Shown: positions 1 through 8,705, counted from the first letter of the stretch. The stretch is DNA of 34,880 nucleotides from an uncultured Akkermansia sp. (GCA_904501915.1 CAJGCV010000007.1:1-34880), one strand, 5' to 3'. Notes: a model not told the origin generated them from the letters alone. Numbers and translations are program-made.

Positions 1-198
1 TACCTGCAAATCGCCTGTGTCGACCTCTCCCGCGCCTCGCACCCGGCTCTCTGGTTCATTACCTGGGATCCGACTCAGCCCATCGCCACGCGCCCGCTGG
101 CCATCCAGAAGGACGGCACCTGGTACACCTACGGCTGGGATTTAACGAAAAACATCTGCGAAGTCTACGGCCCGAACGGCAACATCCGTATACTTTAA
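1..198 (+). pseudogene. C-terminal fragment of an RHS/YD-repeat protein, cut by window edge and apparently truncated
   Basis: Frame 1 is open from the first base to a TAA at 196-198 (65 residues visible). The peptide contains WDPTQPIATRPL, then WYTYGWDLTKN and EVYGPNGNIR, which is the pattern of the RHS repeat-associated core, where a Tyr-rich repeat leads into a xYGYDLxxN stretch. In intact RHS proteins the core continues past this point into a variable toxin tip. Here a stop codon comes right after GNIRIL, so either the core is truncated or the gene is a remnant. RHS proteins are large secreted or cell-surface polymorphic-toxin or adhesin carriers. The 5' part lies outside the window. An AT-rich stretch starts immediately downstream, which fits a rearranged RHS tip. 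The family call is fairly firm; calling it broken is inference. Confidence 0.6.
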
Positions 199-255
199 AT
201 GATTCTTATTACTGATTACAATATAGGTACACCAAGCTATTTGTAAATCTTTTTG

Positions 256-612
256 TTAATCAATATGTGATATATTCAATGTCAATAGCTGGTAAAATGC
301 ATAAAAATAACATACAAACAGCAGAATAAAGTCGCGTCGCGATATTTTTCTGAGAATTAATTGTAGAAAATGGAATATAACTGCCCCAGCCATACAGTAT
401 AGAAGCAGAGGCAGTTTGACTGTACGAATCCAGATATCTTCTGATTCCGGTGCCCGCATGCCGCGCATCAGTGCAAGCAAGAGGCCATTATCACTTAAAA
501 TGATATTATATAGAACAAAGCAAGTGCATAATAAAACAGCATATCGGGAAAATGCGTTGCAATGGTCTGGAGGAACAGTTGGTAATTCTTCTGATGGGCG
601 TGCGTCCTTCAT
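256..612 (-). CDS. Small hypothetical membrane protein (118 aa)
   Basis: I do not recognise the family. The protein has a short polar N-terminus and then about three hydrophobic segments (roughly residues 23-48, 66-88 and 95-115), so it is a predicted inner-membrane protein. It begins 2 bp after the stop of the upstream minus-strand membrane ORF (615-938) and converges on the RHS fragment. No Shine-Dalgarno sequence is seen before the ATG. The region is AT-richer than mnmG next to it, which suggests acquired DNA. Because the two small ORFs are in different frames, are almost contiguous and each carry about three TM segments, they could be halves of one frameshifted six-TM protein. Proximity to an RHS end raises the possibility of an immunity function, but the strand is opposite to the RHS gene, so this is speculative. 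Confidence 0.45.
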   Translation of the reverse strand: MKDARPSEELPTVPPDHCNAFSRYAVLLCTCFVLYNIILSDNGLLLALMRGMRAPESEDIWIRTVKLPLLLYCMAGAVIFHFLQLILRKISRRDFILLFVCYFYAFYQLLTLNISHID

Positions 613-614
613 GA

Positions 615-938
615 TTATTCGAAATATACTTCTCGACTATCAGGGACTGTACAAGGAGCTTCGTGAACATAGTATTCTGTACAGAAAAATTGCACAGTAA
701 AAAACGAAGTAAGCGCCAAACTACATGCCTCTACAATAAATAGTCCTGCTGAAAGAATTTGTTTTTGATGCAATATTGAAATGTAGACAAAATGTATTAA
801 AAACAAAAGATTTATAGAAATAATCAACCCCTCCTGCCAAACTGAACCGAGATTGTATAATCTGAAAATCATGCCGGTTGAGCAGCTTAACACCATAAGG
901 GAAAGAGTTAACGGTATGGAACAGTTCTTTCTCACCAT
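615..938 (-). CDS. Small hypothetical membrane protein (107 aa)
   Basis: Predicted membrane protein with about three hydrophobic stretches (around residues 7-27, 37-57 and 62-86) and no recognisable family motif. It starts 5 bp downstream of the mnmG stop codon on the same strand, so it is probably read through from the mnmG transcript. It ends 2 bp before the next small membrane ORF. No Shine-Dalgarno sequence precedes the ATG. Base composition is AT-rich compared with mnmG. It may be a separate gene or the N-terminal half of a protein split by a frameshift with the ORF at 256-612. Confidence 0.45.
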   Translation of the reverse strand: MVRKNCSIPLTLSLMVLSCSTGMIFRLYNLGSVWQEGLIISINLLFLIHFVYISILHQKQILSAGLFIVEACSLALTSFFTVQFFCTEYYVHEAPCTVPDSREVYFE

Positions 939-943
939 TTGAT

Positions 944-2803
944 TTAATGCTTCTGAATCCAGACGAGAAGCAGGGCGATATCTGCCGGGGTGATGCCGGG
1001 GATGCGGGCAGCCTGGCCGATGGTGCCGGGGCGCACACGGTTGAGGCGCTGGCGGGCTTCGGTCTTCATGGCGGGGATGGCATCATAGTCCACCCAGGCA
1101 GGGATTTTCTTATCCTCCTGGCGCTGGAGGCGCTCGGCAGAGGTACGCATGCGGTTGATATGGCCGGCGTAGGCAATTTCGGTGGCGATGGGCTCCCAGA
1201 GCTCATCCGGGTACTGGGAACGGAGAGGTTCGGGGAGGTTGCGCCAGTCATTATCCGGGCGACGCAGCCAGATTTCGAGGCTCGTTCCCTCCACGCGCTG
1301 GGAGCGTGCGCGCGCCATGCCCTGCTCAATATCGGCCAGGCGTTTTTCTGCAGCCGCGCCCTGCTCTTCTGAGACGAGGCCAAGCCTGGCAGCCAGGGGG
1401 GTGAGGCGCAAATCGGCATTATCCTGGCGGAGCAGCAGGCGCATTTCCGCGCGGCTGGTGAACATGCGGTAGGGTTCATCGGTGCCGCGGGTCACGAGGT
1501 CATCCACCATAACCCCCAGGTAGGCCTGGTCGCGGCGGAGGATGAGCGGGTCTTCCCCGCGCAAGGCGAGCATGGCATTGGCACCTGCCAGCAGGCCCTG
1601 CCCGGCGGCTTCCTCATATCCGCTGGTGCCGTTAATCTGCCCGGCGAAGTAGAGGCCGCGCACGCGCTTGGTCTCCAGGGTTGGGTTGAGCTCAGTGGGG
1701 GGCACAAAATCGTATTCCACAGCGTAAGCGGGGCGGATGAGCTGGGCGCGCTCCAGCCCGGGGATGGAGTGCACGATATCCAGCTGCACAAAGAAGGGCA
1801 GGCTGCTGGAAAGGCCGTTGAGATAGTATTCATCGGTACTGCGGCCCTCGGGCTCAATGAATATCTGGTGGCGGTCCTTATCAGCAAAGCGCACCACCTT
1901 GTCCTCGATACTGGGGCAGTAGCGCGGGCCGGTGCCTTCAATCACGCCGCCGAAAAGCGGGCTGTGCTGCAGGTTCGCGCGGATGATATCGTGCGTGCCC
2001 TGGTGGGTGTAGGTGATGGCGCAGGGGAGCTGCTGCAGCTCAAAATCGGCATCGGCAAAGTGGTTGAGGGTGCAGTGCGGCTCCGTTTCACGGTGCAGCA
2101 GCTGGGTGGAGCGATAGCTGAACAACGGCGGCGGCGTGTCGCCTGGCTGCATGTCCAGAGCTTCAAAATCAATACTGCTGCCCAGGATGCGCGGCGATGT
2201 GCCGGTCTTGAAGCGCTGGAGCGGGAAACCGAGTTTTTCCAGGCTGGCGGAGATGCCGCTGGGTGCACCACCCAGGCGCCCGCCCGGCAGGTGGTCCATA
2301 CCCACATGCAGCAGGCCGCGCATGAAGGTGCCGCTGCAGAGCACGACTGCCTTTGCCGCAAAGCGCTGCCCCCAGGTAGTGGTGACACCAGCCACGCGAC
2401 CCTGTTCGACGATGATTTCATCCACATCGCCCTGGAAGAGCTGGAGGCCGGGGGTGGTTTCGAGCACCCATTTCATGCGGGCGCGGTAGGCGCTCTTGTC
2501 GCACTGGGCGCGGGGGGCGCGCACACTGGGGCCCTTGGAAGCGTTGAGCATGCGGAACTGCAGGGCTGTGGCATCGGTATTGAGCCCCATGGCGCCGCCC
2601 AGGGCATCAATCTCGCGCACCATGTGTCCCTTGGCCAGGCCGCCGATGGCGGGGTTGCAGCTCATCTGCCCCACGGTGTCGAGGTCATGCGTGAGCAGCG
2701 CCACCGTACCGCCCATGCGGGTGGCGGCCAGGGCGGCTTCAATGCCGGCGTGACCACCACCGATGACGAGCACATCAAAAACTGTGGGGATAAGCGAGCT
2801 CAT
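944..2803 (-). CDS. mnmG: tRNA uridine-5-carboxymethylaminomethyl modification enzyme MnmG (GidA), 619 aa
   Basis: MnmG with MnmE installs the carboxymethylaminomethyl group on wobble U34 of several tRNAs, using FAD, NADH and a methylene-THF carbon; it is cytosolic. The N-terminus has the dinucleotide-binding motif IGGGHAG at about residues 14-20, followed by the family-typical SCNPAIGG and KGHMVREIDALGG segments. Farther on come LPGGRLGGAP and FKTGTSPR (usually FKTGTPPR), and the C-terminus carries the helical GTIGQAARIPGITPADI domain. The length matches the family (about 620-630 aa). The ATG overlaps the holA stop codon by 4 bp (ATGA), so the two genes are translationally coupled. mnmG often lies near the replication origin, which fits the parS cluster farther right, although the two are about 22 kb apart here. 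Confidence 0.97.
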   Translation of the reverse strand: MSSLIPTVFDVLVIGGGHAGIEAALAATRMGGTVALLTHDLDTVGQMSCNPAIGGLAKGHMVREIDALGGAMGLNTDATALQFRMLNASKGPSVRAPRAQCDKSAYRARMKWVLETTPGLQLFQGDVDEIIVEQGRVAGVTTTWGQRFAAKAVVLCSGTFMRGLLHVGMDHLPGGRLGGAPSGISASLEKLGFPLQRFKTGTSPRILGSSIDFEALDMQPGDTPPPLFSYRSTQLLHRETEPHCTLNHFADADFELQQLPCAITYTHQGTHDIIRANLQHSPLFGGVIEGTGPRYCPSIEDKVVRFADKDRHQIFIEPEGRSTDEYYLNGLSSSLPFFVQLDIVHSIPGLERAQLIRPAYAVEYDFVPPTELNPTLETKRVRGLYFAGQINGTSGYEEAAGQGLLAGANAMLALRGEDPLILRRDQAYLGVMVDDLVTRGTDEPYRMFTSRAEMRLLLRQDNADLRLTPLAARLGLVSEEQGAAAEKRLADIEQGMARARSQRVEGTSLEIWLRRPDNDWRNLPEPLRSQYPDELWEPIATEIAYAGHINRMRTSAERLQRQEDKKIPAWVDYDAIPAMKTEARQRLNRVRPGTIGQAARIPGITPADIALLLVWIQKH

Positions 2804-3897
2804 GCAGTAGTGAGGGTGACAATGAGTTTATGCAGGATATCGCGTGCATCCAGTCCGCTGGAAACCAGCGCTTTATCTGCCGCAGCACAGGCCTGCAGGT
2901 CGCGCCGGGCTTTGCGCAATGTCAGCTTGCCCACCGTGCGGGCAGCGTTGAACAGGCCGTAGGTGTTCGGTGTGCCGTCTTTTTTGAGCGGCAGCAGTTT
3001 GCGCCCCTCTGCGGGCAGGCGGTTGAGCGCGGCATCGAACGCGCGGTAATTGCCGGTATCGGGCTTGTAGGTATCGATAAGCAGGCGGGCGCAGAAGCGC
3101 TGGCGCACCGTGGGCACAATGGCTGCACGCATGATGGAAACCCCCTGCTCGCCGTGCTCCAGCTGCTCGTTGACCAGGCGCACCGCCAGGCGGGAGTTGC
3201 CGTTCTCTATGGCGCGGGAAATCTCAAACACCACACTGTTGCGCGACACTGCCACCATGAGCTCCACATCATCCGCAGTCACAGTGCGGCGCTCCGGACC
3301 CAGGTATACATCCAGCTTGGCAAGCTCATTGGAAATCTGGCGCGTGCTCTCATTCACACGGTGGATAAACAAATCCAGCGCGGCATTGTCAAACCCCAGC
3401 CCCAGCGGCTTGGCCATGCGCAGCGTAAGGGCAGAAAGCTCGCCCTCCCAGCCCGGCTTGGTGGTATCTATCTTGGAAAATTCCTTTACCTCGGCCGCAG
3501 AGCCCATCTTCTTGAAGAAGGAGCGGCGCTTATCCACCTCTGCCGCGGAAAGCACAAAGAACGTTTCCTCCGGCAGGTTAGCCATGGTATCCACCAGCTC
3601 TTCCAGCGCCTGCTGCACAGCTTCACTGCGGGCACCCTGCGGAGTATCAGCCAGGAAATTCGCCCCTTTGAGCCAGATGACCTTGCGCCCGCCGAACATG
3701 TTCATCATCTGCAAGCCGGAAATCGTGCGCCCCACTATTTCCACCGCTTCATCCACCGTGGCGGCAGCGCCGTCTATCGTTTCGTTGCCCCAGCCATCGC
3801 TCCCTTCTGCCAGGCGGGCATATGCGGCGGCGGCGGCAGTGGCAGCAGCGCCTTCATCGCTGCCGAAAAACACAAAACTGGCTATCTCTGCGGGCAC
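2800..3897 (-). CDS. holA: DNA polymerase III delta subunit (HolA), about 365 aa from a GTG start
   Basis: HolA opens and loads the sliding clamp as part of the clamp-loader complex. The protein shows the degenerate AAA+ layout of delta subunits: a near-N-terminal FVFFGSDEG strand and turn, a central GGRKVIWLKGANFL segment, then VNESTRQISNELAKLDVYLG (the family's ExxKL-type helix), and a C-terminal helical collar with ISRAIENGNSRLAVRL. The frame stays open far upstream, but that extension runs through the divergent secreted-protein gene and is implausible. I chose GTG at 3897 because a near-consensus promoter (TTGACT-17-TCTAAT, 3904-3932) ends 6 bp before it, which implies a leaderless start, and because 365 aa is near the usual 330-350. 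An alternative ATG at 4038 would give 412 aa. It overlaps mnmG by 4 bp. Confidence 0.85.
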   Translation of the reverse strand: MPAEIASFVFFGSDEGAAATAAAAAYARLAEGSDGWGNETIDGAAATVDEAVEIVGRTISGLQMMNMFGGRKVIWLKGANFLADTPQGARSEAVQQALEELVDTMANLPEETFFVLSAAEVDKRRSFFKKMGSAAEVKEFSKIDTTKPGWEGELSALTLRMAKPLGLGFDNAALDLFIHRVNESTRQISNELAKLDVYLGPERRTVTADDVELMVAVSRNSVVFEISRAIENGNSRLAVRLVNEQLEHGEQGVSIMRAAIVPTVRQRFCARLLIDTYKPDTGNYRAFDAALNRLPAEGRKLLPLKKDGTPNTYGLFNAARTVGKLTLRKARRDLQACAAADKALVSSGLDARDILHKLIVTLTTA

Positions 3898-3903
3898 GCG
3901 CCC

Positions 3904-3932
3904 ATTAGACCAGAAAAATGCCTCTAAGTCAA
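3904..3932 (-). promoter_or_regulatory. Sigma70-like promoter for holA-mnmG, leaderless geometry
   Basis: On the minus strand: TTGACT, 17 bp, TCTAAT, then 6 bp and a GTG start. Each hexamer matches consensus at 5 of 6 positions. The expected +1 falls on the G of the GTG. It would serve the holA-mnmG operon. Confidence 0.6.
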
Positions 3933-3976
3933 TCTGATTCCGTGCCGTGTATTTTGAGACGGTGGCTATTTTCGGC

Positions 3977-4005
3977 TTGATTTGAGCTACCGGGCTTGGT
4001 AGTAT
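3977..4005 (+). promoter_or_regulatory. Possible promoter for the secreted protein at 4037
   Basis: TTGATT (3977-3982), 17 bp, TAGTAT (4000-4005). The predicted leader is about 25 nt. It overlaps the region upstream of holA, so the two genes would be divergently transcribed from interleaved promoters. Weaker than the other promoters listed. Confidence 0.35.
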
Positions 4006-4036
4006 ACATGGCAGTATTACCAACCGTATCTTGAAC

Positions 4037-4804
4037 ATGAAATTTTTGTCATTTCTTCTCTGCGTAGCCGCTATGATGCTGATGCCCCTGCAAGGGCAGA
4101 CCAAACGAGCAGCCAGCACAGGTGAACCCGCAAGCGGGGTTCGTTTTGTGGTGTGTTCACCAGCGGGTATTGAATTTCCCTCCCGCCTTTTTGTGCGTAG
4201 AGCGCAGGAGTTTGTTCCCATCAACATTGGTAGCCGCACGCCTAGCGAGCGCGTCGCCCCCGTGGGTGGAAAAGTGGAGTTCTGGAAGCAGAACCCGAAC
4301 CCTGCAGCTGGCACAAAAGACAAAAAAGCCAAAAATGTTAAAATTCCCAAGGCTGATTTCAGCGTCTCTGTACCTGGCAGCGCTGACGATAAGAAAATCT
4401 GCATTCTCACGCCTAAGTCAGATATCAACAAGACCAGCACCATTTTCTTCTCAGAAAGCGATTTCCCGCGCAAGGGTATGCATCTGATTAATCTTTCCAG
4501 TTATCCTTTGCAGATTATCACCTCAACTGATATTTCCTTCAAGGAAAGTACAAAGGATGATATCAATCCGTACCGTTCGGATGCGGGTATCAAGAAATCC
4601 TGTTGGAGCTTCAAAGGTAATAAAGGTCAACAAGTCGCATTCATCCTCAAATACGGGGAACCCGGTACAAAACCCAGCAAGCAGTTCAAAACTTCCAACT
4701 TTGTGCTTTCTGACCGCCAATCCATCATTAACCTGGTGGTGAAAGACCCGAAAACAAAAAAACCCAAGCTTTTCACAATTCAGGTTACGCAGAACAAAGG
4801 TTAA
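4037..4804 (+). CDS. Secreted protein of unknown function (255 aa)
   Basis: The N-terminus MKFLSFLLCVAAMMLMPLQG is a clear Sec signal peptide with likely cleavage near QG-QT. The mature part is rich in Lys, Ser, Thr and Pro and looks beta-rich (for example FVVCSPAGIEFPSRLFV and FTIQVTQNKG at the C-terminus), but I recognise no domain. A TTG six bases upstream of the ATG is in frame; ATG 4037 is preferred because the signal peptide starts cleanly there. The gene is divergent from holA and is followed after 42 bp by the sugar kinase, possibly on the same transcript. No Shine-Dalgarno sequence is seen. It is likely periplasmic or exported. Confidence 0.75.
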   Translation: MKFLSFLLCVAAMMLMPLQGQTKRAASTGEPASGVRFVVCSPAGIEFPSRLFVRRAQEFVPINIGSRTPSERVAPVGGKVEFWKQNPNPAAGTKDKKAKNVKIPKADFSVSVPGSADDKKICILTPKSDINKTSTIFFSESDFPRKGMHLINLSSYPLQIITSTDISFKESTKDDINPYRSDAGIKKSCWSFKGNKGQQVAFILKYGEPGTKPSKQFKTSNFVLSDRQSIINLVVKDPKTKKPKLFTIQVTQNKG

Positions 4805-4846
4805 CAGCACCTGCGTCACATTCTCTCACACCAACCTTTTACTTCC

Positions 4847-5992
4847 ATGCCTGAAAAACTCACAGAGGGTCCCTTGGCCGAACGTATTGCCAGAATCGGT
4901 GACCACTTTGCTGTAAGCGGTGAATTCCTGTACGGGGAAGAGCTGCGCAACGGCCATATCAACACCACCTACCGCGCCTGCTACCGCTCGGAAGATGGCC
5001 AGGAAGACCGCTACATTCTCCAGCGCATCAACGACTACGTGTTCAAAGACCCGGCACAGGTCATGCGCAATGTGGAAAAAGTAACCCGCCACATCACATG
5101 GAAACTACTGCGCCGCCGCAAAAATGCCGCCGGTCAGACCCTCAACCTCTTCCCCGCACGTGGCGGCCGCAACTACATTGTGCTGCCGGAGGAAGGCGGC
5201 ATGTGGCGCTGCTACAACAATATCGAAGGTACGCATACCTACGATGTAGTGGAAAATATCCGCCAGGCATACCAGGCAGGCTACGCCTTCGGTTCTTTCC
5301 AGGACCTTATCTGTGATATGAACCCGGAGGACATCCGCGAATCCATTCCGGATTTCCACAACACACCCAAGCGCTATGCCGACCTGCTGAAGAGCGTTGA
5401 GGCCGATGTGAAAGGCCGCGTCGCCAACTGCCTGCCTGAGCTGGAACTGCTCAAGAGCTGGGAAAGCCGCTACTCCCGCATCACCGATATGCTGGCCAGC
5501 GGCGAACTGCCAACCCGCATCACCCACAACGATACCAAGATTAACAACGTGATGCTGGATGAGGAAACCGATGACGCCGTATGCGTGATTGACCTTGATA
5601 CCGTGATGCCCGGCACCGTGCTCTACGATTTCGGCGATATGGTGCGCACGGCCACCTGCATGGCTAAAGAAGACGAGGAAGACCTCAGCAAAGTCCACAT
5701 GGAAATGCCATTCTTCGAATCTCTGGCAGAAGGGTATCTGGATGCCGCCCACGGGTTCCTCACCCAGAAGGAAGTGGAATTCATGCCTTTCTCCGGCTGG
5801 CTCATCACCGCTGAAATCGGCATCCGCTTCCTGACGGACTATCTGGACGGTGACCTGTACTTCCGCACCTCCAAGCCGGACCATAACCTCATCCGCGCCC
5901 GCAACCAGTTCAAGCTGGCACAGAGCATCGACAACCAGGTTATCTCCATGGGTAAATATGTGCGCCGACTCATGAAGTCGTATTCCAAATAA
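4847..5992 (+). CDS. APH-fold sugar kinase, N-acetylhexosamine 1-kinase (NahK)-like, 381 aa
   Basis: This is a choline-kinase/aminoglycoside-phosphotransferase-fold kinase. An N-terminal lobe with NGHINTTY and YILQRIND (glycine-loop-like and nucleotide-binding strands) is followed by the Brenner motif ITHNDTKINNVML (H227, D229, N234) and the metal-binding VIDLDTVMPG (D249). The segment TVLYDFGDMVRTA is typical of NahK-type proteins, which phosphorylate GlcNAc or GalNAc at C1 during use of host glycans. That role would suit a mucin degrader. The length is close to that of NahK (about 360 aa). The 42-bp upstream gap shows no clear promoter or Shine-Dalgarno sequence. The next gene follows after 1 bp, so they share an mRNA. 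The substrate is inferred, not shown; other small-molecule kinases of this fold are possible. Confidence 0.8.
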   Translation: MPEKLTEGPLAERIARIGDHFAVSGEFLYGEELRNGHINTTYRACYRSEDGQEDRYILQRINDYVFKDPAQVMRNVEKVTRHITWKLLRRRKNAAGQTLNLFPARGGRNYIVLPEEGGMWRCYNNIEGTHTYDVVENIRQAYQAGYAFGSFQDLICDMNPEDIRESIPDFHNTPKRYADLLKSVEADVKGRVANCLPELELLKSWESRYSRITDMLASGELPTRITHNDTKINNVMLDEETDDAVCVIDLDTVMPGTVLYDFGDMVRTATCMAKEDEEDLSKVHMEMPFFESLAEGYLDAAHGFLTQKEVEFMPFSGWLITAEIGIRFLTDYLDGDLYFRTSKPDHNLIRARNQFKLAQSIDNQVISMGKYVRRLMKSYSK

Positions 5993-5993
5993 A

Positions 5994-6938
5994 ATGAGAA
6001 AAGTCTGGTACATTCTCACGCTTGCTCTGGCAAGCATCCTCCTGTGCAGCGCCCCCGCTGCAGCGCAGGAAGCAGCAACCATCAGCACGCTTAAGGACCA
6101 GTTTTCCAGCGTCAATGCCGTGGCCAACCACCTGTGCGTTGTCACAGATAACTGGCAACTTGCCTTTATATCGCATGATAAAGAGCATGTAGGTGCTGTT
6201 TTCATCACAGAAACGGAATTGGGAGTTGAGCATGACCATGACTTAAATGAAACCGCTGTGCGCGTTGCCGAACTCATCGGCATGTCTTCACCTGTTATCC
6301 AGGAAATGGAACGCGCAGAACGCACTACTGCCATCATGATTGATACCGATGTGATGGAAGGTCTGGCCGATGAAGCCGAACATATCTTCTGGGGTACCCC
6401 GCTGGAAGGTATGGCTTTCCTCCTCCAGGATGGTTATTTCTACATCGACAGTATCAACCCCGACGGCTGGCTGCTCTGGAAAACGGTGAAGAAGAGTAAT
6501 GTGGAAATCCTCATGCCCATGGCTCCCACCAAACTGACTGCCATCGAAGTAGATGGCCGCCAGAAAATGAACAAGCACGCCGCCGAGGTGCTGGCCCGCA
6601 AACTCGGGCTGGGCAGCAACACCGCCAGCGACAGCACGCGCAACGCCGTGCGCCGGCAGTTACATTTCTCGGATGTTTCCTACATGAACACCAAGAGCAA
6701 TATAGTGGGCGCCTACAGCGGCAAACGCTACTCCATGGGCAAGCGTAACTCGGTGTCCAACATGTTAGCCAACCGATACGGTGGTACACTGCTTTACCCC
6801 TCCATCCCCACGGACTGGCCCGGTGAGGAAACCGAGGAGGAAGCCGAAGAGGAAGTAAAGGAATCGCGCCCGCTCACCCCACGTGAAGCCCGCGATGCCT
6901 ACATGGAATACCTCCGCTCACTCTCCTCCCGATCGTAA
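5994..6938 (+). CDS. Secreted protein of unknown function (314 aa)
   Basis: A signal peptide (about residues 1-25, ending APAAAQ-EA) precedes a mature domain without a recognised family. Visible features are an HDHDLNE segment, an acidic middle, and a C-terminal tail with a strongly acidic run (ETEEEAEEEVKE, about residues 278-289) and then a basic/polar helix. The ATG lies 1 bp after the kinase stop codon, so it is an operon partner. It is followed by a strong intrinsic terminator. It is probably periplasmic. Confidence 0.75.
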   Translation: MRKVWYILTLALASILLCSAPAAAQEAATISTLKDQFSSVNAVANHLCVVTDNWQLAFISHDKEHVGAVFITETELGVEHDHDLNETAVRVAELIGMSSPVIQEMERAERTTAIMIDTDVMEGLADEAEHIFWGTPLEGMAFLLQDGYFYIDSINPDGWLLWKTVKKSNVEILMPMAPTKLTAIEVDGRQKMNKHAAEVLARKLGLGSNTASDSTRNAVRRQLHFSDVSYMNTKSNIVGAYSGKRYSMGKRNSVSNMLANRYGGTLLYPSIPTDWPGEETEEEAEEEVKESRPLTPREARDAYMEYLRSLSSRS

Positions 6939-6949
6939 CATCAGAAATT

Positions 6950-6985
6950 AAGGAACGCAGTCCTGAAAAGACTGCGTTCCTTTTT
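6950..6985 (+). terminator. Intrinsic terminator after the sugar kinase operon
   Basis: A perfect 13-bp stem (AAGGAACGCAGTC, 6950-6962) pairs with its complement at 6970-6982 around a 7-nt loop, and the run continues as T to 6985. It sits between two convergent genes. On the plus strand it is a classical terminator; on the minus strand the T-tract is poor. Confidence 0.9.
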
Positions 6986-7005
6986 GTCAGGTCTGAACCA
7001 TTGTA

Positions 7006-7962
7006 TCAGATTTCACCGCGTTCCACTGCCGGCAGGATATTCTGCTCATAGTGGAGCACAGAGCTCTTCAGCCTGGGAGCCAGGCGGGAATCCGGGGCTG
7101 CCTCGAGGGCATTCTTATACGCCTCATAAACCTCCTTGTAGCGGCGCTGGAAGGCATAGGTATCACCCAGGGCACGCCAGGCCATCTGGGCCAGCTCAGG
7201 CTCCAGGTCGGGGGTCTGCAGGAATTTCTCGAGCATGGCGATATTGCCGGGCAGGGCCTCTGCCTGGCGGTTGTTCCGCAGGTGGTCAAAAATGGCCTTC
7301 AGCTCGGCATCCTGCTTGCGGTAGTTATCGAAACGGGTCAGCACGCGGGCATAGCCCAGGGTGTTCTGGGGGTCGAGAGCGTTGATTTCGTTGACAACAT
7401 CCACGTATTTATCGCGGCAGTTCTCAGGTATGGCATTCAGGCCCTCTACCAGCGCCTTGGCGCGGTCCATACCCTGCAGGCCGGCAGCGCGGGCAAAGGC
7501 GGCATCGCGGGTAGCGCGCACAGCAGCGGCGGCCTCCAGCTCCTTCAGGTACTCTGCCGTGGTGCGGCGGGCACCGGCTACCTGGGCATAAGGCTGACCC
7601 TTCTCATCCAGCAGCAGCACCGTGGGCAGACCGGTCTCGATACGGTGATGCACCAGCAGTTTTTCGTTAGCATTGCGCTGTTCCTCGGGAATGGCAGCCA
7701 CCGCTGCCGGCAAACGCGGGAAAACCACCTCCACCAGCACGTACTTATCCCCCACAGCCTGCTCAAACTCCGCCGTCTCCAGAATCTTCGTCCGCAAATG
7801 AATGCAAGGCGGGCACCATTCCTTGCCAGTAAACTCCAGCATAATATCACGCCCCTGCTCCTTGGCAATCGGCAGGGCGGCTTCCACACTGGCTGCCTGT
7901 GGCAACGCCCAGGCAGTGCCGGCCAGCAATCCCATCATTACACATGTTGCTATCTTATTCAT
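7006..7962 (-). CDS. Exported thioredoxin-fold protein with helical C-terminal region (318 aa)
   Basis: A signal peptide (about residues 1-22) is followed by a thioredoxin domain whose active site is EWCPPCIHL (C50 and C53), in the style of thioredoxin_7 / DUF255-like secreted disulfide reductases. The cis-Pro region is LPTVLLLDEKG. After about residue 140 the protein is helical, with repeats resembling TPR (DTYAFQRRYKEVYEAYKNA). Role inferred: periplasmic thiol redox. The ATG is preceded by an AAGGA 9 bp upstream, one of the few clear Shine-Dalgarno sequences in this window, on a leader of about 25 nt after a TATATT box. It converges on the plus-strand operon ending at 6938. Confidence 0.85.
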   Translation of the reverse strand: MNKIATCVMMGLLAGTAWALPQAASVEAALPIAKEQGRDIMLEFTGKEWCPPCIHLRTKILETAEFEQAVGDKYVLVEVVFPRLPAAVAAIPEEQRNANEKLLVHHRIETGLPTVLLLDEKGQPYAQVAGARRTTAEYLKELEAAAAVRATRDAAFARAAGLQGMDRAKALVEGLNAIPENCRDKYVDVVNEINALDPQNTLGYARVLTRFDNYRKQDAELKAIFDHLRNNRQAEALPGNIAMLEKFLQTPDLEPELAQMAWRALGDTYAFQRRYKEVYEAYKNALEAAPDSRLAPRLKSSVLHYEQNILPAVERGEI

Positions 7963-8310
7963 AGAACTATTTCCTTCTACACTGGTAGAATATACAGTTT
8001 TTGTTCACAATACAAGCACTATTTTTTATCGAAGCGCAAAAAATTATTTTACCTTCCAGCGTGGCGCTCAACTGCGAGATAAGCAGCTTCTGCACGACAA
8101 AAAGTTTCTCGCACATGTTTTCTCGAATATTTGAGATAAAAAGCTTGTATCAGTTGTGCTTATTGGAAAAAAGTTGCTTAAGCAATTGCCCGACGTACAG
8201 AAACAGGGTGTACTACCACATATATCATGAACTGTAATTTATCCCGGTTAGCCCCCTTGTTGTACCCTATTTTCATCATGAAATCCTAGATGCCATGAAT
8301 CTCTTCATAA
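7963..8310. other. AT-rich intergenic region, no gene seen
   Basis: The first 60 bp hold the leader and a TATATT box of the thioredoxin-fold gene. An imperfect palindrome, TCTCGAATATTTGAGA (8119-8134), is the only other structure I see. No ORF, tRNA or terminator is supported. Confidence 0.5.
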
Positions 8311-8634
8311 TCATTCTATTGTGAAATAATAGTGATAAGGATTGAATGCAACTTTCTTTTTAGTCTTAAAATTATCGAACTTAAATTTGTTATGGGGATT
8401 TATTGTGCATTCTGACGAATCTGTCTTGTATCTAAACAGAAAACATGTGTAATAATCAAACATATCACAACTTCCACAGTAGGCTATAAAGTTTTCTGAA
8501 TCTGTCAATGCTATGTGTACTAACTCATCTTTTGATATATGTTTTACATCAAAAATGAGTAAGATTAAACACGCGCTCATTGAAAGCAATGATACGCAAA
8601 ATATTGCTTTTCTTTTCAATTTATCTGATTTCAT
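8311..8634 (-). CDS. Small hypothetical protein with one TM segment (107 aa)
   Basis: Basic N-terminus (MKSDKLKRK), one hydrophobic segment (about residues 9-27, ending in LIF), then a polar C-terminal part with a YCGSCDMFDYYTC cluster of three cysteines. Topology suggests a signal-anchor or lipoprotein-like membrane protein. No family is recognised. The ORF is AT-rich with a biased codon set unlike its neighbours, compatible with acquired DNA or a weakly constrained ORF. Upstream there is a loose TTAACA/TATGAG pair but no Shine-Dalgarno sequence. It could be spurious. Confidence 0.4.
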   Translation of the reverse strand: MKSDKLKRKAIFCVSLLSMSACLILLIFDVKHISKDELVHIALTDSENFIAYCGSCDMFDYYTCFLFRYKTDSSECTINPHNKFKFDNFKTKKKVAFNPYHYYFTIE

Positions 8635-8705
8635 ATTTACAAAACAATCTCATAAAATGATATTTATGGAATTGTTAACATATATAAAGATTTTATAACA
8701 TCGGC

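Noticed and set aside
1769..2962. Plus-strand open frame opposite mnmG and holA
   Set aside because: Antisense to mnmG and holA; no motif and biased composition.
3898..4473. Upstream extension of holA
   Set aside because: It runs antisense through the signal-peptide gene at 4037. A near-consensus promoter sits just before GTG 3897. The ATG at 4038 would share CATG with the divergent gene's start.
7963..8310. Possible tRNA or small RNA in the AT-rich gap
   Set aside because: No cloverleaf, T-loop sequence or terminator could be found.
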